Shown piece after piece: positions 16,546-25,730 of a stretch of 64,000 bases of DNA. Made by a program: the position numbers and the translations under genes. Origin of the DNA: NZQO01 sp964639255. GTDB lineage: Bacteria; Bacteroidota; Bacteroidia; Flavobacteriales; Flavobacteriaceae. Within the stretch, counting starts at the first letter, position 1. Each line of letters begins with the position of its first letter. The notes beneath the pieces were generated by a model. The model was given only the letters and a program-made list of their open reading frames with translations. It did no database searches and was not told where the DNA came from. Location: assembly GCA_964639255.1 (NCBI GenBank), contig CAZXDP010000007.1, positions 1 through 64,000 on the forward strand. Direction: 5' to 3'.

Positions 16546-17631
16546 TTAATTTTTAATGAAGGTGACACCGCCGTAACTGGAATTGATGTTCACGTTATTG
16601 CCTGAATTTTGCCGGCCGTGATAGCCCGCGAAATATTTGTCGCTATAGTCTTTTGAAGATTTGGTGACCGTAACTTGATCTTCTCCTTTTAAATTGGAAT
16701 AGCTGAGATTTACTACAAAATCGAATTGATAGGCTGGAGAAAATCCTAACTTTATGCCTGTGTAATCGCCTTTAATGGTTACATCGGTTGCATTACCTGC
16801 CAACTGGTCGATATGGATGGAGCCATAATCGGTATTCAGGTTGAGCGAGCCGGTGACCGTACCTATGCGGTTGGTAACATAGTCGCCACGACCTACTATG
16901 GTTGTAGCCCTGTCGATCGTCATTTTACCATAATCGCAGTTGTAGTTTACATCTTCGGCCTCGCCAATTTCCGACCGGGTATAATCGGCCGATATTTCTA
17001 CGCGACCCGTTTTTTCTAGGGTATAACCGCTATAATCAGCCTCGATCTTCCCGCTCTTCATATACCCGATGGTGGACTTATCGGTATAATCAAACTTCAG
17101 AAGGTTATTGTCGCCCAATAGTTCTCCCAACAAAAGTTGACCATAATCACAGTGAATCTGCGCATTGCCCTGAATTCGGTTCAAATTGATAGCACCATAG
17201 TCATTGCGCAGCAATACGGCATTGGTTACAGGAAGTTTTATGGTGTAGTTCACCTCCATAGAAACATTGTTGCTTTTATTGCCCCACCAGCTCCAAGAGC
17301 TTCTATTGCTCCCGAAAATGGTTTTGGCAGCTACCTTGCTGGCACTGGCAGCGAATTCTACAGTAATCTCGTCGAGTTTGCGCTGTACCTTTTCTTCATC
17401 GTTTCCGTTGGTACTAATACGCACCTCGATAACCGTTCGGTTCTCGTTCCAGGTAACGATGTCCAGATTTCCGTAGCTGTTATCCACCTCGAGGGATGCA
17501 TTGGCAGAGACGGTAAATTCCTTTTTAATGGTTTTCTGCTTGGTGTATTTGCCATTCCAAGGGCCGGTAGGATTGGTAGCCAATACGGGCAGGCAGCAAC
17601 ATAGGACAAGTGTTTTAAATAGTAGTTTCAT
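16546..17631 (-). CDS. Exported ladder-repeat protein (DUF4097-like putative adhesin)
   Basis: The 361-residue product has a signal peptide (about residues 1-19). The central part repeats an x-D-Y-(G/T/S) motif with D at 144, 162, 181, 199, 216, 233, 250, 268 and 289, then SYS at 310-312 and SYG at 352-354: a 17-21-residue period that again predicts a beta-helix or beta-ladder. It resembles DUF4097 putative adhesins. It overlaps the anti-sigma gene by 17 bases and precedes the GIN protein by 19, so all four genes of this operon are made together. Function unknown; surface or periplasmic. Confidence 0.82.
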   Translation of the reverse strand: MKLLFKTLVLCCCLPVLATNPTGPWNGKYTKQKTIKKEFTVSANASLEVDNSYGNLDIVTWNENRTVIEVRISTNGNDEEKVQRKLDEITVEFAASASKVAAKTIFGSNRSSWSWWGNKSNNVSMEVNYTIKLPVTNAVLLRNDYGAINLNRIQGNAQIHCDYGQLLLGELLGDNNLLKFDYTDKSTIGYMKSGKIEADYSGYTLEKTGRVEISADYTRSEIGEAEDVNYNCDYGKMTIDRATTIVGRGDYVTNRIGTVTGSLNLNTDYGSIHIDQLAGNATDVTIKGDYTGIKLGFSPAYQFDFVVNLSYSNLKGEDQVTVTKSSKDYSDKYFAGYHGRQNSGNNVNINSSYGGVTFIKN

Positions 17632-18157
17632 TTCGATAGGCTTTAAGGTTTTTAATTTCTTCCATTGTTTGTATAACCTGTTCCAGCAATTCGATTCGCT
17701 TTTGGAAATTGCTGATCATCGCGTAGATAACGCGTTGGTCGTTTCCGCTTTGCGCCAAATCGACGGTAAGGTCTTGGTATTCGTTCTCCAACACCGCAAT
17801 TTGCTTAAGGGCATCGGCTACTAGGGCTTTTGCCTCTGGAGCATCGAAACGTTGCAGTGTACGAAGTTCCTTGTTGATGGTTTGCTCGAAAAAAGACTGC
17901 GTCTTTGCCATTTCTGGCGATACGCTGGCCAAATCGGCCTTGGCAGGTTCGCTCTTCAGAAAAAACGTGCTCGCCAACAATACGGCAGCAAGGGAGGCGG
18001 CAATAGATAGCGGCTTCCACCACATTTTTTGAGCTGGCGCTTCTTTTTGCGCATGCAATTTCTCCAAGAATCGCTTTTGATGCCCAACAGGGGTTTCGTG
18101 TACATCGAAACTTCCGGCCAGGTGCTCGAACATGATTTCTATATCGTCTCTTTTCAT
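17615..18157 (-). CDS. Putative anti-sigma factor, single-pass membrane protein
   Basis: The 180-residue product has a cytoplasmic N-terminal part (1-44), one transmembrane helix (about 46-67) and a periplasmic helical domain rich in charged heptads (about 85-175). It directly follows an ECF sigma factor gene with a 4-base ATGA overlap, the standard position for the cognate anti-sigma factor. I see no zinc-binding HxxxCxxC motif, so it is not a ZAS-type anti-sigma; assignment rests on position and topology. It would hold the sigma factor at the membrane until an envelope signal arrives. Confidence 0.75.
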   Translation of the reverse strand: MKRDDIEIMFEHLAGSFDVHETPVGHQKRFLEKLHAQKEAPAQKMWWKPLSIAASLAAVLLASTFFLKSEPAKADLASVSPEMAKTQSFFEQTINKELRTLQRFDAPEAKALVADALKQIAVLENEYQDLTVDLAQSGNDQRVIYAMISNFQKRIELLEQVIQTMEEIKNLKAYRNETTI

Positions 18158-18708
18158 GATGCTAGTGTTAATTGTTTTCGTAAACTCTGTTTCGCTCTAG
18201 ATAAAAGGGTGCGACAATTGGCATAACTAATCCCCAATAACTCGCAAAGCTCCTCGTAATCGTAACCTTCAATAAGATGCAGCGTTAGTATCTGACTGTA
18301 GCTGTGGTGCAGGGCTTGCATACAACTTAAAACCGCAGCCGCTCGCTGATGCACAAAATCAGTTTGCAATTCTGCCTCGGCTACATCGTCGCCTTCCTCC
18401 GCCAACGGATGTTCCTCGAGCGGCAAAAAACGTCTTGATTTTTTGTAGGCCTCAATACTTTTGTTAATGACGATTCTTTTTAGCCACGCCCCAAAAGTTG
18501 CGCTACCCCGAAAGCTATCTAATTTTTGGAATGCGGTCAAAAAGGCTTCTTGCATTATGTCTTCAGCCTCAGCGGTATCTTTCACGATGCGAAGCGCCGT
18601 ATTGTACATAGCGCCCTGGTACCTATTATAGACTTCCAGTTGTGCCAGTTGGTTTCCCTTGCTGCAAAGAACGAGTAACGACTCAATATTTTGGTTGGTT
18701 AGTGACAC
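18154..18708 (-). CDS. RNA polymerase sigma-70 factor, ECF subfamily
   Basis: The 184-residue product has sigma region 2 (about 20-90, with EDIMQEAFLTAF and the FGAWLKRIVINKSI core-binding/-10 recognition part) and region 4 with a helix-turn-helix (about 130-180, EGYDYEELCELLGISYANCRTLLSRAK). ECF sigma factors switch on small regulons in response to envelope signals. It heads an operon with its presumed anti-sigma factor and two exported repeat proteins, and probably autoregulates it. It diverges from lon across a 221-base gap. Confidence 0.92.
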   Translation of the reverse strand: MSLTNQNIESLLVLCSKGNQLAQLEVYNRYQGAMYNTALRIVKDTAEAEDIMQEAFLTAFQKLDSFRGSATFGAWLKRIVINKSIEAYKKSRRFLPLEEHPLAEEGDDVAEAELQTDFVHQRAAAVLSCMQALHHSYSQILTLHLIEGYDYEELCELLGISYANCRTLLSRAKQSLRKQLTLAS

Positions 18709-18896
18709 TCAAAAAAGAATTTCTTTATTTTAAAGATAGGGGGACTTTTAAAATGTTACACTTCAGGTAGAAAATTTTTTTATGTGTGGCACAGCAATTG
18801 AATAGTAATGGAAGCAAGAAACCATAACCTTATTGGTTATCAAGTGTTTCCTTATAATTTAAAGTTAAATCAATAAATTAAAATTATTGTGAAGCC

Positions 18897-18904
18897 TATA
18901 TTTG
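18897..18904 (+). promoter_or_regulatory. -7 element of lon
   Basis: TATATTTG matches TAnnTTTG and lies 25 bases before the lon ATG. No clear -33 TTTG is present. The rest of the 18709-18929 gap holds only a short inverted repeat (ATAACC 18824-18829 / GGTTAT 18835-18840) and no gene. Confidence 0.5.
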
Positions 18905-18929
18905 GTGACACAATGTCTTATATATTTTT

Positions 18930-21380
18930 ATGGCAAGATCAAAATTAACATCCATAGACAGTTTGTCATTGCAGGAATTACACGAAGATGCAGAGTTGAT
19001 TCCCCTTATGTCGGCAGAAGACGAAGATGCCATGGAGCGGGAAGAACTGCCCGAAATCTTACCTATTTTACCCTTGCGCAATACCGTGCTTTTCCCCGGG
19101 GTGGTGATACCCATTACAGCCGGCCGCGATAAATCCATCAAGCTCATTAACGAAACGAACTCTGGAAATAAAACCATAGGTGTGGTGTCGCAGAAAGACG
19201 AGGAGAAGGAAAACCCCGAGTTTAGCGATATTAATACGGTAGGTACCGTTGCCAAGATTTTACGCGTTCTAAAAATGCCCGATGGCAACACTACGGTGGT
19301 CATTCAAGGGAAGAAACGCTTTGAGGTGTCTGAGGTAATTACAAATCAGCCCTATATGATGGCAACCATACGCGAAGTTTCGGAAGCGAGGCCGGCAGAG
19401 GAAAACGAGGAGTTCAATGCCATCATCGATTCTATCAAGGAAATAGCGCTCGAGATAATAAACAGCAGTCCGAATATACCCTCGGAAGCAGCATTCGCAA
19501 TTAAGAACATTGAGAGCAACAGTTTCCTTATCAATTTCGTTTCTTCGAATCTCAATATTTCAGTAGCTGAAAAACAGCGGCTCCTAGAAATTAACGATTT
19601 AAAGGAACGCGCCATGGCAACCTTGAAGTTCATGAACATCGAACTTCAAAAACTGTCCTTACGAAACGACATACAGTCCAAGGTACAAAGCGATATCAAC
19701 CAGCAGCAGCGCGAGTATTTCCTTCAGCAGCAAATAAAAACCATACAGGAAGAACTGGGGGGCAATACCTCGGAAGCTGAAATAGAGGAAATGCGCTTAC
19801 GTGCGAAAAAGAAAAAGTGGGGCAAGGCAGTACAGGAGCATTTTGAAAAGGAACTTACCAAACTGCAGCGTATGAATCCGCAGGTAGCCGAGTTCAGTAT
19901 TCAGCGCAATTACCTGGACCTTCTTTTGGACCTTCCGTGGAACGAATATAGCAAGGACAAATTCGATTTGAAACGTGCCCGAAGAATTTTGGACCGAGAT
20001 CATTACGGACTCGACGACGTAAAAAAGCGTATTATCGAATACTTGGCGGTACTGAAGTTGAGAAACGATATGAAATCGCCCATTCTATGCCTTTATGGTC
20101 CTCCGGGAGTAGGAAAGACGTCGCTCGGGAAATCGATTGCAGAGGCCTTGGGGCGTGAATACGTTCGGATGTCCTTGGGAGGACTTCGTGATGAGGCCGA
20201 GATTAGGGGCCACCGTAAGACATATATTGGTGCCATGCCAGGACGCATTATCCAAAATTTGAAGAAAGCAGGTACCAGTAACCCTGTTTTTGTCTTAGAT
20301 GAAATCGATAAGCTATCGGTAGGTAGCCAAGGCGATCCTTCATCGGCTATGCTCGAAGTGTTGGATCCAGAACAGAACAGTGAATTCTATGACAATTTCC
20401 TAGAACTGGGATTCGACCTTTCCAAAGTAATGTTTATTGCTACCTCCAATAGCCTGAGCACCATACAGCCCGCCCTGCGGGACCGTATGGAAATCATTAA
20501 CGTAACTGGCTATACCGTAGAGGAAAAAGTGGAAATTGCGAAACGCCACCTATTACCGAAGCAGTTGAGCGAGCATGGGCTCGAAAACAAGCATTTGCGC
20601 ATTGGCAAAAGGCAGTTGGAAAAAATAGTGGAAGGCTATACGCGCGAGAGTGGGGTTCGTTCCCTCGAGAAGCAAATTGCGAAAATGGTACGGTATGCCG
20701 CCATGAAAATTGCTATGGAAGAGGAGTACGAACCTAAGGTTACCAACGAGGTCATTATAGAGGTTTTGGGAAGCCCTAAGATGGAACGCGATAAGTATGA
20801 GAACAACGATGTCGCCGGCGTGGTAACGGGACTTGCTTGGACTAAAGTGGGAGGTGATATTCTGTTTATTGAATCGACCCTGTCTAAGGGGAAGGGCACC
20901 CTGAATATGACCGGTAATCTCGGGAAAGTAATGAAGGAATCGGCAACCATTGCCCTGGAATTTATTAAATCGAATGCCGATGAACTGGGTATCGACCCCG
21001 ATGTTTTCGAAAAATACAATGTGCACATACACGTGCCTGAAGGCGCCACACCAAAGGATGGGCCAAGTGCAGGAATTACTATGCTAACATCGCTGGTATC
21101 GCTCTTTACCCAACGAAAGGTGAAAAAGAGCATCGCGATGACCGGGGAGATCACCCTGCGTGGAAAGGTACTGCCCGTTGGTGGTATCAAGGAGAAAATC
21201 TTGGCGGCAAAACGTGCGCATATCAAAGAAATTCTTCTTTGTGAGGATAACAAGCGAGATATCGACGAAATTAAACCAGAATACCTCAAGGGACTTACAT
21301 TTCACTATGTTAAGGATATGAGTGAAGTACTCACCACCGCCCTAACCAAGGAAAAGGTAAAAAACCCCAAAAAGCTGTAG
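18930..21380 (+). CDS. lon: ATP-dependent protease Lon
   Basis: The 816-residue product has the N-terminal LON substrate domain (about 45-240, starting at [16 protein letters not shown]), an AAA+ module with Walker [10 protein letters not shown] (390-398, K396) and the DEIDKL Walker B, and a C-terminal serine-lysine protease domain with S713 (DGPSAG) and K756 (GGIKEK). Lon is a cytosolic hexamer that degrades misfolded and regulatory proteins. Full length for the family. Monocistronic by its promoter element and a gap of 83 bases before porQ. Confidence 0.97.
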   Translation: MARSKLTSIDSLSLQELHEDAELIPLMSAEDEDAMEREELPEILPILPLRNTVLFPGVVIPITAGRDKSIKLINETNSGNKTIGVVSQKDEEKENPEFSDINTVGTVAKILRVLKMPDGNTTVVIQGKKRFEVSEVITNQPYMMATIREVSEARPAEENEEFNAIIDSIKEIALEIINSSPNIPSEAAFAIKNIESNSFLINFVSSNLNISVAEKQRLLEINDLKERAMATLKFMNIELQKLSLRNDIQSKVQSDINQQQREYFLQQQIKTIQEELGGNTSEAEIEEMRLRAKKKKWGKAVQEHFEKELTKLQRMNPQVAEFSIQRNYLDLLLDLPWNEYSKDKFDLKRARRILDRDHYGLDDVKKRIIEYLAVLKLRNDMKSPILCLYGPPGVGKTSLGKSIAEALGREYVRMSLGGLRDEAEIRGHRKTYIGAMPGRIIQNLKKAGTSNPVFVLDEIDKLSVGSQGDPSSAMLEVLDPEQNSEFYDNFLELGFDLSKVMFIATSNSLSTIQPALRDRMEIINVTGYTVEEKVEIAKRHLLPKQLSEHGLENKHLRIGKRQLEKIVEGYTRESGVRSLEKQIAKMVRYAAMKIAMEEEYEPKVTNEVIIEVLGSPKMERDKYENNDVAGVVTGLAWTKVGGDILFIESTLSKGKGTLNMTGNLGKVMKESATIALEFIKSNADELGIDPDVFEKYNVHIHVPEGATPKDGPSAGITMLTSLVSLFTQRKVKKSIAMTGEITLRGKVLPVGGIKEKILAAKRAHIKEILLCEDNKRDIDEIKPEYLKGLTFHYVKDMSEVLTTALTKEKVKNPKKL

Positions 21381-21463
21381 AGCGCATCTTCGGTTTTTTA
21401 GTACGCCGAAAATAAATTATACTTGCAGTCGTTTTAACTTCTGGAAAAGGGATCCTACATTTC

Positions 21464-22483
21464 ATGCGCCAAAAGCTTTTTTACTTTTTGTTTTTCCTGC
21501 TATCTACGGCTATTTGGGCGCAAGTGGGAGGGAGGTCCACCTATCAATTTCTTAATTTGGTGAATTCGCCAAGACAAGCAGCGTTGGGGGGTAAGGTGGT
21601 CACCAATTACGATTACGACCCCACACAGGGTATTTTCAATCCGGCGAGTATCAACCCAGAAATGGACAATCAGCTTTCATTAAATTACGTGAACTATATT
21701 GGCGATGTTAATTACGGCACCGCCAGTTATGCTTACCTGTGGGATCGCCGCACCCAAGTTATCCACACCGGTGTTACCTATATTAACTACGGAAGTTTTG
21801 ACGGTTACGATGAACAGGGCAACGCCACCAATAGCTTTGGAGCCAGTGAAGTGGCCGTATCGTTTGGGCACGCACGTAACATTGCCTTTACCGATTTTCA
21901 CGTGGGAGCGAATGTAAAGTTTATCTCTTCAAAATTTGAACAGTACAATTCCTTCGGGGCGGCTCTCGATATAGGAGTTATGTACGTTTATGAACCGTGG
22001 GACCTGCACATCACGGCAGTGGGACGAAATATTGGTACACAGATTACGCCCTATGAAGACACTTATGAGAAGTTGCCGTTTGAGTTAATTTTGGGTATTT
22101 CGCAAACATTACAGAACATTCCCATTCGGTGGCATTTTACTTTGGAGAATATGCAGCAGTGGAATGTGGCGTTTGCCAATCCCAATCGCGATGAAACCGA
22201 TTTGGAAGGCAATACTACTAGCGAGGATGTAGGATTTCTCGACAATGCCTTTCGGCATATGATTTTTGGGGTAGAGGTATTCCCCGAGGGAGGTTTCAAC
22301 ATTCGGTTGGGTTACAATCCCAGACGAGCCGAAGAACTCCGAATAGTAGATCAACGGGCCTTTGCCGGCTTGAGTGGTGGGTTTTCAATAAAGTTGAACA
22401 AACTTCGCCTTAGCTATACGTATGCCCAATATAGTACGGCCGCCACTTCCAGTTATTTTGGGCTCAATATAGATTTACAATAA
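21464..22483 (+). CDS. porQ: Type IX secretion system protein PorQ
   Basis: The 339-residue product has a signal peptide (cleavage near IWAQ, residue 20) and the PorQ pattern: RSTYQFLNLVNSPRQAALGG at the mature N-terminus (about 24-43), the FNPASINPEM segment, and a FadL/PorV-like barrel throughout. PorQ partners with PorU/PorV/PorZ in the attachment step of T9SS at the outer membrane. Its stop overlaps the cmk start by one base, an association seen in other Bacteroidota. The T9SS substrate encoded at 25.7 kb fits a working system, though the other T9SS genes lie outside. Confidence 0.88.
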   Translation: MRQKLFYFLFFLLSTAIWAQVGGRSTYQFLNLVNSPRQAALGGKVVTNYDYDPTQGIFNPASINPEMDNQLSLNYVNYIGDVNYGTASYAYLWDRRTQVIHTGVTYINYGSFDGYDEQGNATNSFGASEVAVSFGHARNIAFTDFHVGANVKFISSKFEQYNSFGAALDIGVMYVYEPWDLHITAVGRNIGTQITPYEDTYEKLPFELILGISQTLQNIPIRWHFTLENMQQWNVAFANPNRDETDLEGNTTSEDVGFLDNAFRHMIFGVEVFPEGGFNIRLGYNPRRAEELRIVDQRAFAGLSGGFSIKLNKLRLSYTYAQYSTAATSSYFGLNIDLQ

Positions 22484-23178
22484 TGCGCAAAATTACCATC
22501 GCCATAGACGGTTATTCATCTACCGGAAAAAGCACGGTAGCCAAGCAGTTGGCCCATTGGCTGGAATATGTGTACGTCGATACCGGAGCGATGTACAGGG
22601 CGGTAACCCTTTATGCAATGCGGCACGGGATTATTTCTTCAGAAAAATTTGAACGGCAACGCCTTGTCGATGCCTTACCTGATATTACTTTGGAATTCAA
22701 GAAAACAACCTCGGGTTCAAATGCTGAAATGTACCTCAATGGCGAAAATGTAGAACGTGCCATACGAACCTTAGAGGTTTCAGAATTTGTGAGTCCCATC
22801 GCAACGGTTCCTGAAGTTCGTAGGAAGCTCGTCGAGCAACAACAGCAAATGGGCAAGGACAAGGGTGTGGTGATGGACGGCCGTGATATTGGGACGGTGG
22901 TTTTTCCCGCCGCCGAGCTAAAAATTTTTATGAATGCCAGCGCCGAGACCCGTGCGCGCCGACGGTATGACGAGCTTACACAACGAGGCGACCGTGTTAC
23001 CTTAGAGGATGTGCTGGACAATGTAAAGGAACGCGACCGTATCGATACGACTCGCAAAGACTCGCCCCTTCGCAAGGCCAAAGATGCTATCGAGATAGAC
23101 AACAGCGAGATGAACTTAGACGATCAATTCCACACCATTCTACAACTGGCCAAAGACCGTATTGCCGGCAGGGTATAG
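22483..23178 (+). CDS. cmk: Cytidylate kinase
   Basis: The 231-residue product has the P-loop GYSSTGKST (10-18), the DTGAMYRAVT acceptor-binding segment (about 32-41), the GRDIGTVVFP motif (about 133-142) and the lid RARRRYDE. It phosphorylates CMP/dCMP using ATP in pyrimidine nucleotide metabolism. Normal family length. It overlaps porQ by one base, so a cytosolic housekeeping enzyme is translationally coupled to a secretion protein. In many bacteria cmk also precedes rpsA, as it does here. Confidence 0.95.
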   Translation: MRKITIAIDGYSSTGKSTVAKQLAHWLEYVYVDTGAMYRAVTLYAMRHGIISSEKFERQRLVDALPDITLEFKKTTSGSNAEMYLNGENVERAIRTLEVSEFVSPIATVPEVRRKLVEQQQQMGKDKGVVMDGRDIGTVVFPAAELKIFMNASAETRARRRYDELTQRGDRVTLEDVLDNVKERDRIDTTRKDSPLRKAKDAIEIDNSEMNLDDQFHTILQLAKDRIAGRV

Positions 23179-23238
23179 CGCTAACGGTAAGAAAGCGTTT
23201 CTTCACGGTGAACTACCATTCAATATTCAGAATATCTT

Positions 23239-23269
23239 TTTGAATATCAAATAAAAAACAGTATTTTTG
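23239..23269 (+). promoter_or_regulatory. Promoter of rpsA
   Basis: TTTG (23239-23242), 19 bases, then TATTTTTG (23262-23269): a complete Bacteroidota housekeeping promoter. It gives a leader of roughly 150 nt before the rpsA ATG. Confidence 0.8.
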
Positions 23270-23328
23270 CACCCCTTTTAGCGACAATCAAGAATAAAAG
23301 GAACCGATAAAAAACCAAATTTAAACCC

Positions 23329-23417
23329 TTCTGTGGGATCGTCGCGGCAACTTCTTGTAACAACACAGAATACAAATCCTTTTGAATAATAGCGTTACAC
23401 GCTGGCTTTTCAAAAGA
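23329..23417 (+). promoter_or_regulatory. Structured 5' leader of rpsA (candidate autoregulatory region)
   Basis: Within the leader, TTCTGTG (23329-23335) can pair with CACAGAA (23364-23370), AGCGT/ACGCT forms a hairpin around 23391-23403, and CTTTT/AAAAG (23407-23417) lies just before the start codon. Ribosomal S1 genes are often autoregulated through their leader; whether these stems do so is inference. Confidence 0.35.
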
Positions 23418-23427
23418 ACTTATTTAA

Positions 23428-25281
23428 ATGGCTGAAAAAGCAAACAACGAGGAAGCGGTAGCAGAGGCCACCGTACAAACACAAAACGAGACGAACTCCC
23501 AGTCTCAAGAAGAGCTTTCTTTAAAGCAACAAAACCCTGAAAAATTCTTAGAGGAATTCAACTGGCACAACTACGAGGAAGGTATTGAGCCTATCGACGA
23601 TGGCAAGTTGGAAGAGTTTGAGAAATTGGTTTCAGAAAACTTCGTAGACACCTTAGACGATGAGGTAGTAGAGGGCACGGTAATAAACATTACCGATCGC
23701 GATGCTATCATCGACATCAATGCGAAGAGCGAAGGTGTTATTTCATTAAATGAATTTCGTTACAATCCAGATCTTAAGGTAGGCGACAAGGTAGAGGTAT
23801 TGATCGACGTGCGCGAAGACAGCACCGGTCAACTAATACTCTCGCACCGTAAGGCGCGTACCATCAAAGCTTGGGAACGTGTTAACAAGGCCCACGATGA
23901 GGGGACTATTGTTAATGGTTACATTAAGTGCCGTACCAAGGGCGGTATGATTGTAGATGTATTTGGTATTGAGGCATTCTTGCCTGGTTCACAAATAGAT
24001 GTCAAGCCAATTCGCGATTACGATGCCTATGTAGGTAAAACTATGGAGTTCAAGGTGGTAAAGATAAACCACGAATTCAAGAACGTTGTAGTTTCGCACA
24101 AGGCGCTTATCGAAGCAGATATCGAAGAGCAGAAAAAAGAAATTATTGGTCAACTGGAAAAAGGCCAGGTACTCGAAGGAGTTGTGAAGAACATCACCTC
24201 TTACGGTGTATTTGTGGACCTTGGCGGTGTTGACGGACTCGTGCATATTACCGATCTAAGCTGGTCGCGTATTAACCACCCGAACGAAATCGTGGAGTTA
24301 GACCAAAAACTGAACGTAGTAATCCTAGATTTCGACGAGGACAAAACTCGAATTCAATTGGGTCTTAAGCAACTTAAGCCGCATCCGTGGGATGCTCTTG
24401 GTGATGAGCTTAAGGTAGGCGACAAGGTAAAAGGTAAGGTAGTGGTAATTGCAGATTACGGTGCCTTTATTGAAGTAGCTGAAGGTGTTGAAGGCTTGAT
24501 CCACGTTAGCGAAATGTCTTGGTCTACGCACCTGCGAAGCGCTCAAGACTTTGTAAACGTTGGTGACGAGGTTGAGGCGCAAATTCTCACCCTAGATCGC
24601 GAAGACCGCAAAATGTCGTTGGGTATTAAGCAATTGACACAAGATCCTTGGACTGACATTACCAGCAAATATCCCGTTGGTTCACGCCACACGGGTATTG
24701 TGCGCAACTTCACCAATTTTGGTGTGTTCGTAGAGCTGGAAGAAGGTATCGATGGGCTTATCTATATTAGCGACCTTTCTTGGACCAAGAAAATCAAGCA
24801 TCCAAGCGAGTTTACCAATATCGGTGACAAGTTAGATGTAGTTGTGTTGGAATTGGATGTGGAAGGACGCAAGCTAAGCCTTGGCCATAAACAAACTGAG
24901 GAAAATCCTTGGGACAAGTACGAAGACGAGTTTGCAGTGGGCAGCAAGCACACCGCGAAAATCGATGAAATCGTTGATAAGGGTGCTACCATCCAGTTCA
25001 ATGATGACATTACCGCCTTCGTACCTAAGCGTCACTTAGAGAAGGAAGATGGTACCGACTTGAAAAAAGGTGAAGAGGCCGAATTCCAGATCATCGAGTT
25101 CAATAAAGAATTCAAGAAAGTGGTTGCTTCGCATATGACCATCCACAAGGAAGAAGAAGCTAAGATTGTTAAGGCTGCCGCCAAAAGACAGGCAGAAGCC
25201 GCAGAAGAAGCCAAGACTACTCTTGGTGATGCCAATCAAAAACTTCAAGAATTGAAAGACAGAATGGACGGGAAGAAGTAA
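23428..25281 (+). CDS. rpsA: 30S ribosomal protein S1
   Basis: The 617-residue product has a Q/N/E-rich N-terminal extension (about 1-75) and then six S1 RNA-binding repeats from about residue 79 to 575, the middle ones ending in the usual VEGLIHVSEMSW / IDGLIYISDLSW pattern. The C-terminal tail is a charged A/E/K-rich helix. S1 recruits mRNAs to the 30S subunit; in Bacteroidota, where Shine-Dalgarno use is weak, it is especially relevant. Own promoter, long leader and strong terminator make it monocistronic. Confidence 0.96.
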   Translation: MAEKANNEEAVAEATVQTQNETNSQSQEELSLKQQNPEKFLEEFNWHNYEEGIEPIDDGKLEEFEKLVSENFVDTLDDEVVEGTVINITDRDAIIDINAKSEGVISLNEFRYNPDLKVGDKVEVLIDVREDSTGQLILSHRKARTIKAWERVNKAHDEGTIVNGYIKCRTKGGMIVDVFGIEAFLPGSQIDVKPIRDYDAYVGKTMEFKVVKINHEFKNVVVSHKALIEADIEEQKKEIIGQLEKGQVLEGVVKNITSYGVFVDLGGVDGLVHITDLSWSRINHPNEIVELDQKLNVVILDFDEDKTRIQLGLKQLKPHPWDALGDELKVGDKVKGKVVVIADYGAFIEVAEGVEGLIHVSEMSWSTHLRSAQDFVNVGDEVEAQILTLDREDRKMSLGIKQLTQDPWTDITSKYPVGSRHTGIVRNFTNFGVFVELEEGIDGLIYISDLSWTKKIKHPSEFTNIGDKLDVVVLELDVEGRKLSLGHKQTEENPWDKYEDEFAVGSKHTAKIDEIVDKGATIQFNDDITAFVPKRHLEKEDGTDLKKGEEAEFQIIEFNKEFKKVVASHMTIHKEEEAKIVKAAAKRQAEAAEEAKTTLGDANQKLQELKDRMDGKK

Positions 25282-25302
25282 TTCCAGGACATTATAATAA
25301 TT

Positions 25303-25333
25303 AAAACCCCTTCCTCATCGAAGGGGTTTTTTT
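25303..25333 (+). terminator. Terminator of rpsA
   Basis: AAAACCCCTTC (25303-25313) pairs with GAAGGGGTTTT (25320-25330), then T7. Confidence 0.88.
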
Positions 25334-25390
25334 ATACCGTCATTTCAAAAGGTAAAATTTTGTAGTATCTTGAGCGCATAATTTTCCGCA

Positions 25391-25729
25391 ATGCCGCCAA
25401 GATCATTTCTGAACCGTTTCATAATTATACTAATAATCGGTACTTTTTCGGCTTCTTGCAAAACTGGTAACGCAGATAAAGAAATCCGCGCGCTACCGAC
25501 GGTGCTAGTACAGATGGCCCCGGGGGCACAAGTTTCAGAGCTTGAAGAAAAATTTAGCGCTTATTCGCTTCAGCTCGAAAAAAAAGTAAGTCGGCCCATG
25601 GATATTTATCTTTTCAATTTTAATCCTGAAAAAATTACTGAGAAACAACTTCTTTTACTTTTGAAGAAATCAACAATGGTAAAGGAAGCCCAACGCAATA
25701 AAGAAGTTCAAAATAGAAATACCCTTTAA
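25391..25729 (+). CDS. Lipoprotein consisting of a stand-alone subtilisin-type prodomain
   Basis: The 112-residue product has a lipoprotein signal (lipobox SASC, C23) and about 75 residues that align without gaps to the N-terminal prodomain of the subtilase encoded one base downstream: VLVQ at 38-41 against 29-32, VSRPMDIYL at 66-74 against VSRPMNIWL, EAQRNKEV against IAQKNHKV; by hand count about 27 of 75 positions are identical. It stops exactly where the protease would begin its catalytic domain. Free prodomains can act as inhibitors or folding helpers (inhibitor family I9), so I infer a membrane-anchored partner of the neighbouring protease. A decayed protease gene is the alternative. Confidence 0.75.
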   Translation: MPPRSFLNRFIIILIIGTFSASCKTGNADKEIRALPTVLVQMAPGAQVSELEEKFSAYSLQLEKKVSRPMDIYLFNFNPEKITEKQLLLLLKKSTMVKEAQRNKEVQNRNTL

Positions 25730-25730
25730 T

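Noticed and set aside
20553..21289. Two overlapping - strand frames inside lon
   Set aside because: Antisense shadows of the conserved protease domain; no start context or family pattern.
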